Origin: Betaproteobacteria bacterium
Lineage (GTDB): Bacteria; Pseudomonadota; Gammaproteobacteria; Burkholderiales; Rhodocyclaceae
Assembly: GCA_028065725.1 (NCBI GenBank)
Contig: JAPTVL010000495.1
Coordinates: forward strand, 1-36,042
Direction: 5' to 3'
DNA length: 36,042 nt
The notes beneath the pieces are model-generated. The model searched no databases. It was not told the origin of the DNA and was given only the letters and a program-made list of their open reading frames with translations. This document shows positions 23,899 to 31,239 of the stretch, one piece after another (position 1 is the first letter of the stretch; each line of letters begins with the position of its first letter). Position numbers and translations under genes: made by a program.

Positions 23899-24065
23899 TC
23901 AGCGAAACCAGATGAGTTCGTGCTGCCCGTCGCGCTCGCTCAAGTGTAGTTCGGAGAGGGGAAGCTCGGATCGTCCAGCTTGAAACTCACGAACTCGCGA
24001 CCGCCCTTGCGGGTGCGAGCCCAGTCTGCGCCGATTGGACGGCCGAGCCAATCGTGCCGTGCCCC
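23899..24065 (-). pseudogene. DUF736 plasmid/ICE protein remnant, frameshifted
   Basis: One minus-strand frame reads GRPIGADWARTRKGGREF and then VSFKLDDPSFPSPNY, and an adjoining frame ends DGQHELIWFR before the stop at 23899. Combined they match the C-terminal half of DUF736 proteins (EIGAAWxKxxxxGRxYLSxKLDDPSFxAPIY, then SLIWSR). At least one frameshift separates the two halves and no intact start remains. DUF736 genes are common on conjugative plasmids and integrative elements of proteobacteria, so this marks an old mobile element. Confidence 0.7.
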
Positions 24066-24146
24066 GGGGTATCCGCCAAGTCGCGACCACCAGCCGCGTT
24101 GGGTCAGCGTGACTTGCTTCGATGTGCGTGAGCGCCGCTGATGTGG

Positions 24147-24584
24147 CTAGTGCCAGGTCCTTTGGCAATGCGACCGCCTGCTTGCCTGCGCCAGTTCATG
24201 CAATATCCTGTAGTCCTCGGCGGCCCGTGCCTTGATGAACTGCCGGCGCAATTCCTTTAACTGTTCTTCCGCTGCTTTCAGTTCTGCGATGCGTCGCGCC
24301 ACGTGGCCAATATGCTCGTCTTGCAGCGCGTTCACGTCGCCGCAGTGTTTCTCGGGTGCATCGCGAAACCGGAGCACGGTGCGAATTTCTTCCAGCGCCA
24401 TATCCAGCGATCGGCATTGCATCATGAAACGCAGGCGCTCGACATGCGCGTCGTGGTGGAGCATGTAATTACCTTCGGTGCGCTCGGGTGCGTGTAGCAG
24501 GCCTTGGCGTTCGTAGTTCCGAATAGTCTCGATCTGATAGTTTGCGTGCTTGGCGAACTCGCTAATCCTGAGGCCGGCAGCCAT
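24147..24584 (-). CDS. MerR-family regulator, CadR/PbrR-like with altered metal site
   Basis: The 145-residue protein follows CadR/PbrR closely: an N-terminal winged HTH (residues 1-70: ETIRNYERQGLL, HVERLRFMMQCRSLDM), then HCGDVNALQDEHI and a long dimerisation helix. CadR binds Cd(II) with Cys77, Cys112 and Cys119 (from memory). Only the first is kept, as C81. The second is F116 in ELRRQF and the third is Y125 in AEDYRIL. A cysteine near the end (C140, RSHCQRTWH) might substitute, but the tail past residue 134 looks unlike CadR and runs toward the DUF736 remnant. Metal response is thus doubtful. The divergent target gene expected upstream has been replaced by an IS1182 fragment. Confidence 0.8.
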   Translation of the reverse strand: MAAGLRISEFAKHANYQIETIRNYERQGLLHAPERTEGNYMLHHDAHVERLRFMMQCRSLDMALEEIRTVLRFRDAPEKHCGDVNALQDEHIGHVARRIAELKAAEEQLKELRRQFIKARAAEDYRILHELAQASRRSHCQRTWH

Positions 24585-24606
24585 GGGTTTTCACCTCCAA
24601 AGAATG

Positions 24607-24636
24607 CTCGACCCTGTAGCAGAAATAGAGTTTGTA
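24607..24636. promoter_or_regulatory. Decayed CadR/PbrR-type promoter-operator
   Basis: The forward strand reads CTCGACCCTGTAGCAGAAAT followed by AGAGTTTGTA. MerR-type cadmium/lead promoters have a TTGACC box, a dyad such as CCCTGTAG...CTACAGGG and a long spacer before the -10. The left half is nearly perfect and the right half has decayed. It lies between the MerR gene and the IS1182 fragment, where the promoter of a lost target gene would be. Confidence 0.4.
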
Positions 24637-24682
24637 TCGTTCGGGCACCCTTGAGGGAATGCATCATGAAAGCGCAAAGTGA

Positions 24683-25081
24683 ATGTTGTTCTGGCAATGG
24701 GATCGGGACTGCACGACCAAGGGCAGGACGCACCACAAGCTCCCCGGGGCCAGGCGCGACTGCGTGCCCTGCGCACTCCGAGACCAGTGCTTGCGCACGC
24801 CGGACAAGACCCTCGTTCGCCAGCTCGCATTCTTTCAGCAAGGCCAGGCCTCAACGCTCAGGCACATCGAGGCGATGCGACAACGCATCGACGCCGCCGA
24901 AGGCCGGGCGCTCTACGGCAGGCGCATCGCGACGGTGGAGCCGGTGTTCGGCAACCTGCGCCACAACAAGCGACTTGATCGCTTTGCGCTCAGAGGCCAG
25001 CGCAAAGTGGACACCCAATGGAAGCTTTACTGCATGGTGCACAGCTTCGAGAAGCTCACGCATCATGGCTATGCGCAGTGA
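24683..25081 (+). mobile_element. IS1182-type transposase C-terminal fragment
   Basis: This frame of 132 codons reads DCTTKGRTHHKLPGARRDC, VPCALRDQCLR, then EGRALYGRRIATVEPVFGNL and KVDTQWKLYCMVHSFEKL. This is the cysteine-motif and final RNase H-like part of IS1182-family transposases, including the late catalytic Glu in TVEPVFG. The N-terminal half with the other catalytic acids is missing and no start with a ribosome-binding site is present. The insertion therefore survives only as its 3' part and should be inactive. Confidence 0.8.
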
Positions 25082-25385
25082 AGAGCGATATAGCGGCTTT
25101 AGCGCCCCGCCGCTTGCGAATTTCGGGAAGATGGCTGAAACTGAACCCATGAAAACCATTGCAATCACCCCGACCGCAATCATCGCCTGTAAACGTTGGC
25201 CGCTGATCGTAAATTGGGTTTTTGCACAGCCTCTACAAGGGCTTCCCCAATGGTCAAGCCTGCAGACTGTTTTTTTGATTCCTGTCGACGACAATGCTGC
25301 AAGGTGAAGGACCGAGGCTCTACAAACGGTCTTGGTGCAGCGATTCGATTGCTGCGGACCCTGATGAAAAACGCACGTGAGGACC
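25082..25385. other. Gene-free segment between IS1182 fragment and IS110
   Basis: No reading frame here has recognisable content. A minus-strand frame encodes a hydrophobic stretch (MIAVGVIAMVFMGSVSAIF) but lacks support as a gene. The first part may be the right end of the IS1182 element. Confidence 0.4.
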
Positions 25386-26687
25386 TCATTCGTTAGCCGG
25401 GATCGCCGTAGCGTCCGCCTTGGCTGTAACAGGTATGCCCCACGCAGGTCCAACCTTGACTCATCAACGCGGACAGACGCGGTGAACGGTACGAAACACT
25501 GGCTAGGTCATCGGGGTGATCCTCAAGGGGCGAGCATGGCCGAGCGTGCGTTGACCGACTCAGGCGATCGATCTGAAAGCCTCACCTTTACTGAGCATGG
25601 CCCAGGCCATACGCGCATTCTTGGCGGCGATGGCAACCAATGCCTTGCCGTAGCCGGCGCGTTGTTGCACGGCGATTGCCCATCGGCTGATGCGGTCGGT
25701 CTTGCCTGCAGCATTGGCAAGAACGGATCGTGCCCCCAGGATCAACATCGTTCGAAGGTAAGAATCGCCCGCCTTGGTGATGCTACCCAGCCGGGGTTTG
25801 CCGCCGGTGCTGTACTGCCTGGGAACCAAACCGAGCCAAGCGGCCAGTTGCCTGCCGTTCTTGAAGTCATGCGCATTGCCGATGGCAGCGACCAAGGCGC
25901 TGGCGGTGATCGGACCGATGCCGGGGGTGGTCATGAGCTTTCGCGCACGCTCGTCGGCTTTTGCGGTAGCCTTGACGTGCGCGTCGTACTCGGCGATGCG
26001 AAGATCCAGCGCATGCAAATGGCTGAGCAGGTCACCGACGGCGCGATTGGCCCAGCCAGGCAGATCCTCCAGGACTGCGGCAGCCTGCCGGCGCACGGTA
26101 TTGGCGCTCTGCGGGAGCACGATACCGAACTCGGCGAGCAGTCCACGCAGGCGGTTGATGGTGGCCGTGCGTTCCTCGATGAAACCCTGGCGCACCCGAT
26201 GCACGCACAGCGTGCCTTGCTGATCGACGGTCTTGATCGGAACGAAACGCATCTTCGGACGCGTGGCGGCTTCGCAGGTCGCGGCGGCATCGGCCGCGTC
26301 GTTTTTGCCGTGCTTGCCGCTCATGCGGTAAGGCGCGACGAACTTGGGGGCGATCAGCTTCGGGGTGTGCCCAAGAACTGCGAACTGGCGCGCCCAATGA
26401 TGCGCACCCGAGCAGGCTTCCATCGCAACAACGCACGGGGGCAGCGTGGCAATCAATTCCATTAGCTGGTCCCGACGCACCGTGCGCCGTAACGCTACCT
26501 TGCCATTTTCATCGACGCCGTGGACGGAGAACACGTTCTTGGCAAGGTCAATACCGACAGTCATAATCGTCATGGACTTCCCCTTTCGAGACAGTTGATG
26601 TTTGCGCGAACAACCATCATGGCACGTCAATGCCGCGCGGCTTCACCGCCGCTTGCTCGGGACGGGGAAGTCCCTTTCATTCGTTAG
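25386..26687 (-). mobile_element. IS110-family insertion sequence with flanking 11-bp direct repeats
   Basis: The transposase gene is flanked by TCATTCGTTAG at 25386-25396 and again at 26677-26687. A chance 11-base match this close to both ends is unlikely. IS110 elements do not make ordinary target duplications but carry recombination cores at both junctions, so the repeats probably mark or lie close to the ends. Non-coding flanks inside the repeats are 163 bases (downstream of the gene) and 103 bases (upstream); a bridge RNA would be encoded in one of them. Exact boundaries are not proved. Confidence 0.6.
25560..26573 (-). CDS. IS110-family transposase (DEDD recombinase)
   Basis: This 337-residue protein is full length for the family. 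The N-terminal DEDD domain begins TVGIDLAKNVFSVHG, with the first catalytic Asp; MEACSGAHHWARQ gives the Glu and GKNDAADAAA the Asp pair. The C-terminal transposase-20 domain has TTPGIGPITASALVAAIG and LAAWLGLVPRQYSTGGK, with the conserved serine region downstream. The start at 26573 follows an AGGGGAAG site. No stop codon or frameshift is seen, so the element may still be active. It was probably the last insertion into this scrap zone. Confidence 0.93.
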   Translation of the reverse strand: MTIMTVGIDLAKNVFSVHGVDENGKVALRRTVRRDQLMELIATLPPCVVAMEACSGAHHWARQFAVLGHTPKLIAPKFVAPYRMSGKHGKNDAADAAATCEAATRPKMRFVPIKTVDQQGTLCVHRVRQGFIEERTATINRLRGLLAEFGIVLPQSANTVRRQAAAVLEDLPGWANRAVGDLLSHLHALDLRIAEYDAHVKATAKADERARKLMTTPGIGPITASALVAAIGNAHDFKNGRQLAAWLGLVPRQYSTGGKPRLGSITKAGDSYLRTMLILGARSVLANAAGKTDRISRWAIAVQQRAGYGKALVAIAAKNARMAWAMLSKGEAFRSIA

Positions 26688-26716
26688 GTCTCTGCTGAGG
26701 CAACTAGGTAGCGTGC

Positions 26717-27073
26717 ATGATGTATATAGGAAAAATTGCCGAATTAACCGGTGCAACACGAAAGGCCATACGCCTTTACGAGTTCATTGGTTTGATTCCC
26801 GTGCCCAGTCGCAAGGGTAAGTACCGCGTTTACTCAGACAAGGACGTAGTCTTGATAAACATGATTCGGCGTGCCCAAGCGGTCGGGTTCAACCTCGCCG
26901 AATTAAAACAGCTTGTCGCCCTTAAAGCCAAGAGCAACAGATTTCCCATCGAAATAGCAAACGAGCTTATCGCCAGGAAACGGGAAAAATTACGCAAGGA
27001 CATGAGCGAGATCATGTCGCTCGACCAGCGCTTGATAGAGCTTGAGGATGAGCTGAATCGAAATTTTGGTTAG
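26717..27073 (+). CDS. MerR-family regulator without cysteines
   Basis: This 118-residue protein has a MerR DNA-binding domain (IGKIAELTGATRKAIRLYEFIGLIP, then YRVYSDKDVVLINMIRRAQ) and a short dimerisation helix (KREKLRKDMSEIMSLDQRLIELEDEL). It contains no cysteine at all, so it cannot bind soft metals as CueR or CadR do, nor carry a SoxR cluster. Base composition is noticeably more AT-rich than the neighbours, which suggests transfer from elsewhere. It lies 100 bases before the SDR gene, with a MerR-type operator between them, and probably controls that gene. It starts only 30 bases beyond the IS110 repeat. Confidence 0.85.
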   Translation: MMYIGKIAELTGATRKAIRLYEFIGLIPVPSRKGKYRVYSDKDVVLINMIRRAQAVGFNLAELKQLVALKAKSNRFPIEIANELIARKREKLRKDMSEIMSLDQRLIELEDELNRNFG

Positions 27074-27106
27074 GAATCCAGCATACGATGTCTTTTAGCT
27101 TCTTCG

Positions 27107-27137
27107 CTTGACTCTCCCCCTAAGGGCAAGGTTTACG
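27107..27137 (+). promoter_or_regulatory. MerR-type promoter-operator before the SDR gene
   Basis: CTTGACTCTCCCCCTAAGGG at 27107-27126, followed by CAAGGTTTACG, has the form of a MerR-controlled promoter. It has a TTGACT box (27108-27113), an 18-19 base spacer filled with a dyad (CTCCCCCT and AGGGCAAG), and a weak -10 near TTTACG (27132-27137). The lengthened spacer is what MerR proteins correct by twisting the DNA. Confidence 0.65.
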
Positions 27138-27172
27138 CTTCTGGCTCCATAGTTGGATCAAGAGGATAAATC

Positions 27173-28027
27173 ATGAGTTCAAAGGTTTTTGAAGGCACTA
27201 CCGTTCTGATCACCGGGGCCTCGTCAGGTATAGGTGAAGCGTTTGCACGTAGCTTGGCGAAAAGAGGCGCCAATCTGATTCTGGCAGCGAGATCGGAGGA
27301 CAAGCTTGCCCGGGTCGCGGATGAGCTAAGGGAAAAATACCGAATCTCGGTTCATGTATTCCCTGTGGACCTGATCTTGCCGGACGCGCCTCAACAGCTT
27401 TTCGAGAGGATAAAGGCTGGCGGGCTATCTGTTGATGTCCTGGTCAACAACGCCGGCTTTGGGAAGTGGGCGCATTTCCTCGGCGAGAGCCTGGATACGT
27501 ATGACCAAATGCTATCTCTCAACATTGATGCGCTGGTGAGGCTGACTTACCTGTGCGTCCCGGATATGCTGACGCGGGGAAAGGGCGGTGTGATCAATGT
27601 GGCGTCAACCGCCGCTTTCCAGCCGGCTCCATACATAGCCGTCTACTCAGCGTCCAAAGCGTTTGTGCTGAGCTTTACGGAAGCGCTTGCCGGAGAATAT
27701 CGGGAGCGCGGCGTTCGCTTCCTGGCGTTGTGTCCGGGGAACACGACCACCAACTTCATGGCGACAGCCAACGCAAACACGACAGGGATGTCCTTTGCCA
27801 CACCAGAAGAAGTGGCCGAGGCCGGACTGGCTGCATTTTTGATAGGCAAGAGCTACCATGTTCCTGGGCAAGCGAATTATCTGACCTCTCTTCTGCCGCG
27901 TGTTCTATCCCGCGCTGCCGTTATCAAAATTGTTGCTGGCATGTTCAAGAACAGGGTAACCCCCATTCACAAAGGAGCGCTTCGCGAGCTTGAAAGTCTG
28001 GGCAGGGAGCGAGCCAAGCCTAGCTGA
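27173..28027 (+). CDS. Short-chain dehydrogenase/reductase
   Basis: This 284-residue classical SDR has the cofactor motif TGASSGIG (14-21), NNAGFG, the catalytic Ser in INVASTAAF and YSASK with the catalytic Tyr and Lys. The region after the Rossmann start (LAARSEDKLARVADEL, with Arg at the end of the second strand) suggests NADPH preference. The C-terminal part (ATPEEVAEAGLAAFLIGKSY, HVPGQANYL) resembles the DltE/YqjQ-like SDR group. The substrate is unknown. The MerR-type promoter upstream suggests induction through the neighbouring regulator. It is intact. Confidence 0.88.
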   Translation: MSSKVFEGTTVLITGASSGIGEAFARSLAKRGANLILAARSEDKLARVADELREKYRISVHVFPVDLILPDAPQQLFERIKAGGLSVDVLVNNAGFGKWAHFLGESLDTYDQMLSLNIDALVRLTYLCVPDMLTRGKGGVINVASTAAFQPAPYIAVYSASKAFVLSFTEALAGEYRERGVRFLALCPGNTTTNFMATANANTTGMSFATPEEVAEAGLAAFLIGKSYHVPGQANYLTSLLPRVLSRAAVIKIVAGMFKNRVTPIHKGALRELESLGRERAKPS

Positions 28028-28134
28028 GAACGTAGGGAAAACGTAGGACGCTCGGCGAATCTTGCCAAGCTTCTACGAGTGAGGGCGGGCCGTTAGTACA
28101 GCGATTTACACCGTAAAAGACAACTGAAAATCCT

Positions 28135-28305
28135 GTGACCGCGATCCGGGAATCCACTGTTGGGTATCGGATCGAGAGGATGGATTGCCCGACCGAGGAG
28201 GCCCGGATCCCGGACACACTCGCGCGTCTGGCAGGCATCACGCGTCTCGATTTCAACCTGATCGGGCGCAAACTGTCACGCATACCTTGGCTTCTGCCGA
28301 GCCAC
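28135..28305 (+). pseudogene. HMA-domain remnant of a CadA/ZntA-type ATPase
   Basis: The frame from a GTG at 28135 reads YRIERMDCPTEEARIPDTLA, then LAGITRLDFNLIGRKLS. This matches the N-terminal HMA domain of CadA/ZntA-type pumps in proteobacteria (YRIEKMDCPTEEALIR..., then GLDFNLMQRxL). After about residue 57 the sequence is unrelated and no pump core follows. It is likely the start of a former cadmium/zinc ATPase gene, perhaps the target once controlled by the CadR-like protein at 24147-24584. The 110 bases before it hold no recognised gene. Confidence 0.7.
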
Positions 28306-28498
28306 TTCCCAGCAGACGTATTAGGCGGTTGGCTTGGAGCGGCGAGCGTTTGGGCTGCGCCGCACTCGACAAGCGTGGGCAATGCGGAGGACAGCCGCCA
28401 TTTCCACCGTCGCGGATTGTGAAAGTCCGCAGATAAGCTCCGCCAGTTGAGTTGATAAAAATCAATACGTGGTCACACAGTCGCGCTACTGTGCAACC

Positions 28499-28747
28499 AT
28501 GATGAACTATTACAGATACAGCCGGCATTGGTGGCGATGGCTCGGGTCCATGTTCTTCTGGCTGGTGCTCGTTTTGGTCGTCGTCGTCGCCGCAGCAAAG
28601 TGCCTATTTTGGCGCAACGCCTCTTCGGGTAGCAGCGGCAACACGGGTTCGGATGCGGCACTTTCGGTGCTAGACGAGCGACACGCGCGCGGCGAAATGA
28701 ACCGTGATGAATTTCTCGAAAAACCGGAGGATCTGCGCCGACGCTGA
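28499..28747 (+). CDS. Small membrane protein with SHOCT domain
   Basis: This 82-residue protein has one hydrophobic helix (about residues 18-40) preceded by an aromatic-rich start (YYRYSRHWWRWLGS) and a C-terminal SHOCT motif (LSVLDERHARGEMNRDEFLEK). SHOCT is a short oligomerisation domain often found at the end of small membrane proteins next to stress genes. Two ATGs occur in tandem at 28499 and 28502. It precedes the Spy-like gene by 55 bases and is probably cotranscribed. Function unknown. Confidence 0.75.
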   Translation: MMNYYRYSRHWWRWLGSMFFWLVLVLVVVVAAAKCLFWRNASSGSSGNTGSDAALSVLDERHARGEMNRDEFLEKPEDLRRR

Positions 28748-28802
28748 ACGTTGTTCGCGAAGCAAGATCCGTTTATTACCTTCAACAGAAGGAGACATAC
28801 AG

Positions 28803-29405
28803 ATGAAGACGTTGAAGCGATTCTTGGTCACGGCGACGATCGTTGGCCTCGTGGCGGCGGTGCCGAGTATCGGGTCGGCGCAACCCATCATGGGCCCGGG
28901 AATGGGGTACGAAAACATGGATCCCGGCATGATGGGAGGTTATGGCATGGGACCGGGCATGATGGGCGGCTACGGCGTGTGGCCGGGGATGATGGACGAC
29001 TGTGGCATGGGTTCCCGCATGATGGGGCCGGGGATGACGGGCGGTTACGGCATGGGGCCGGGGATGATGGGGCTCGGCATGATGTGGTGGGGTCCTTATA
29101 GCGGCGTCAATCTGACAGACGAGCAGAATACCAAAATTGCCGGCATTCAAGAGGAATTCTCCAAGAAACAGTGGGACGTGATGAATCAAATGCGTGACGA
29201 ACAATTCAAGCTGCAGCAGCTCTATTCCGTGCCGAAGCGCGACAACGCCGCGATCAACGAGCAATTCAGCAAGATCAACCAGCTGCGTCGGCAGATGTGG
29301 GACGGTATGGCTGACGCCCGGAAGAAAACCGAGGCCGTGTTGACCAACGAGCAGCGTAATGCAATGCGCCGGTGGAGTGGCCCGCACATGATGAGGGGCT
29401 GGTGA
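28803..29405 (+). CDS. Spy/CpxP/ZraP-like periplasmic protein with Met-Gly-rich segment
   Basis: This 200-residue protein has a signal peptide (to about residue 26, SIGSAQ), a Met/Gly-rich segment (30-97), and a helical domain with two LTxxQ-like motifs, LTDEQ (104-108) and LTNEQ (180-184). These motifs define the CpxP/Spy/ZraP family of periplasmic chaperones and metal sensors. The methionines of the repeat could bind Cu(I) or another soft metal; a single Cys (DDCGMG) lies within it. An AAGGAG site precedes the start. It lies between the SHOCT gene and an ArsR regulator, consistent with a metal or envelope stress role. Confidence 0.85.
   Translation: MKTLKRFLVTATIVGLVAAVPSIGSAQPIMGPGMGYENMDPGMMGGYGMGPGMMGGYGVWPGMMDDCGMGSRMMGPGMTGGYGMGPGMMGLGMMWWGPYSGVNLTDEQNTKIAGIQEEFSKKQWDVMNQMRDEQFKLQQLYSVPKRDNAAINEQFSKINQLRRQMWDGMADARKKTEAVLTNEQRNAMRRWSGPHMMRGW
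28890..29093 (+). repeat. Degenerate in-frame repeat encoding MGPGMMGGYG units
   Basis: About seven imperfect 24-36 base units encode variants of GMGPGMMGGYG. The unit length and sequence vary, so this is an old, slowly drifting repeat inside the Spy-like gene. Confidence 0.7.
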
Positions 29406-29525
29406 AGCAAAGTTCCACGAGATACTCGCGGGGCGCAGGGACTCCCTGCGCTCGCGTAGGCATCCCCCTTTGCCGATGCGCCCGGATCTGTCTGCCGATG
29501 GCAAGGGAATCGAGGTGAAATTGCG

Positions 29526-29948
29526 ATGATTCACGTTGTTCGAGTCCAGCCCGAGATGTTGTTTCAGGCCTTGGCGGACGCGACACGACTGCGCATATTG
29601 CGGTTGCTTGCGGTGACGGGCGAAGAATCTTGTCTATGTGAGTTGGTCGACAGTCTGAGGGAACCGAAATATTCCCTGTCGCGACATCTCAAGGTTCTCC
29701 GGCAAGCCGGCCTTGTCACTGCCGAACGCGAGGGGCGCTTCGTCTACCATCGACTCGTCTCGACCCCTGAACATCTTACGATCCTCGGGGGACTCATCCG
29801 CGCAGTACCCGACCCGCACGGTACCTACCGAACGGACCTCAAGCACTTTCGTGCGAGGATGCGACTGCGCCAGGGCGGGCGCTGCCATACGGGCGTTCAG
29901 GGTGGAGACGCCCCAAGCCGCCGGATGACCGCCAGCCGCGCTGAGTGA
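29526..29948 (+). CDS. ArsR-family regulator of the efflux operon
   Basis: This 140-residue winged-helix repressor has DATRLRILRLLAV, then SCLCELV with C36 and C38 in the place of the ArsR metal-binding helix, the recognition helix SLSRHLKVLRQAG and the wing REGRFVYHRL. The CxC pair suits As(III), Sb(III) or another soft ion, though the third ArsR cysteine is missing. The C-terminal extension after residue 105 is Arg-rich, with one more cysteine (GRCHTG). It differs strongly from the two CadC-type copies in this window. It lies 157 bases ahead of the YbhGFSR-like operon, where E. coli has a TetR-type regulator (CecR) instead. Confidence 0.85.
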   Translation: MIHVVRVQPEMLFQALADATRLRILRLLAVTGEESCLCELVDSLREPKYSLSRHLKVLRQAGLVTAEREGRFVYHRLVSTPEHLTILGGLIRAVPDPHGTYRTDLKHFRARMRLRQGGRCHTGVQGGDAPSRRMTASRAE

Positions 29949-30105
29949 CGACAACCCGATGCGTTTTTTTGACCATCCGAGATCCGGAGTCTCGTCTCTG
30001 AAGTGCGGCAACGCCTTGATCGAGCGTCGCGCGCGCTCTCATCGATGCGCCTGAAGCTCCGACCGGGCAGAGAGCGGCGATAAGAAAAGCAGCGGATCGA
30101 GAACA

Positions 30106-31239
30106 ATGCGCATGAAGATGAACATACGCCAGAACATTTCGACGCAGCGTTACGTTCTGCTCGCTATTGCTTTGGCGGTTGTGGTTACTGGATACGGCTT
30201 ATACGAGTACGCCGCCAGCCGGGCCGCGCTCCCCGAAGGGCTGATCCAGGCTAACGGGCGCATCGAAGGCGATGCCGTCGCGATCGCGAGTAAGGTTGCG
30301 GGCAAGATCGTGGGCATCGAGGTGCGCGAGGGCGATGCCGTCAAGGCGGGGCAACTTTTGGTGCGGCTGGACGATGCCCAGTTGCGGGCGCGGGTGGCCC
30401 AGGCTGCCGCAGCCACGGCGACGCTTGAATCCCAAGGGGCCAGTGCCAGACTAGGCATCGATCTATTGACGAAAGAGGTCCCGCTCACGGTAGACGCATC
30501 ACGGGCCGGGATCGGCCGAGCACAGGCGGCAGTCGCCAAGGCCGAGGCGACCGAGCGGCAGGCACGGCGGGACGCCGACCGCGCGCGAGATCTGGTTGCC
30601 AAGGGCTTCGTGAGTGGCCAGCAGAGCGAGCGGACGCAGCTTGCCTTGGACGCCGCCGCAAGCGAGGTGACGTCGGCCGTCGAAACGTTGGTCCAGAGCC
30701 GCAAGCAGCACGCGCAGGCCGAACTGGGGGCCGTCCGGATAAGGGCCAAGGAGGCGGAGTACTTGGCGCTCCAGGCGCAATTGCGTCAGACCCAGGCCGC
30801 GCTGGCGGAAGCCGAAAGCGTGCTCGCGGACCTCACTATCCGGGCGCCCGCAGCAGGCGTGGTGGCCACGCGTATACGGGAACCCGGCGAAGTGGTCTCG
30901 GCCGGCGCGCCGCTGCTGGAACTCGTGGACCTCGACCAGCTTTATCTCAAGGTGTACGTGGCGGAGGCGCAAATCGGGAAACTGCGGCTGGGGCTGCCGG
31001 CGCACGTATACACCGACGCGTTTCCGGACCAGCCATTCGAGGCCATCGTCCGGCACATTTCCTCTCGTGCCGAATTCACACCCAAGGAGGTGCAGACCCC
31101 TGACGAGCGCGTCAAACTGGTCTTTGCCGTCAAACTTTACATCAACTCCAATCCCGACCACCGCCTGACCCCGGGACTGCCGGCCGATGCGGTGATTCGC
31201 TGGAAGGAGGAGGTGAAATGGATGAAGCCGCGCTGGTAG
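30106..31239 (+). CDS. HlyD/YbhG-family periplasmic adaptor
   Basis: This 377-residue membrane fusion protein has an N-terminal anchor (about residues 15-33) and a lipoyl half-motif (GRIEGDAVAIASKVAGKIVG and EVREGDAVKAGQLLVRLDD). A long coiled-coil hairpin follows (about 95-230, Ala/Glu/Arg-rich), then the second lipoyl half (TIRAPAAGVVATRIREPGE) and a beta barrel. It links the inner-membrane transporter to the outer membrane or periplasm. Several ATGs occur near the start (30106, 30112, 30118). It overlaps the ATPase gene by 22 bases. Confidence 0.92.
   Translation: MRMKMNIRQNISTQRYVLLAIALAVVVTGYGLYEYAASRAALPEGLIQANGRIEGDAVAIASKVAGKIVGIEVREGDAVKAGQLLVRLDDAQLRARVAQAAAATATLESQGASARLGIDLLTKEVPLTVDASRAGIGRAQAAVAKAEATERQARRDADRARDLVAKGFVSGQQSERTQLALDAAASEVTSAVETLVQSRKQHAQAELGAVRIRAKEAEYLALQAQLRQTQAALAEAESVLADLTIRAPAAGVVATRIREPGEVVSAGAPLLELVDLDQLYLKVYVAEAQIGKLRLGLPAHVYTDAFPDQPFEAIVRHISSRAEFTPKEVQTPDERVKLVFAVKLYINSNPDHRLTPGLPADAVIRWKEEVKWMKPRW

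Noticed and set aside
25082..25385. Membrane protein gene on the minus strand (MIAVGVIAMVFMGSVSAIF region)
   Set aside because: There is no start with a ribosome-binding site, and the frame continues antisense through the transposase fragment, so it is probably accidental.
25377..26465. Plus-strand frame opposite the IS110 transposase
   Set aside because: It is the shadow of a complete transposase with DEDD motifs on the other strand.
28880..29095. CRISPR-like or tandem DNA repeat array
   Set aside because: The units vary in length, have no constant spacers and are in frame within a secreted protein; this is a protein-level repeat.
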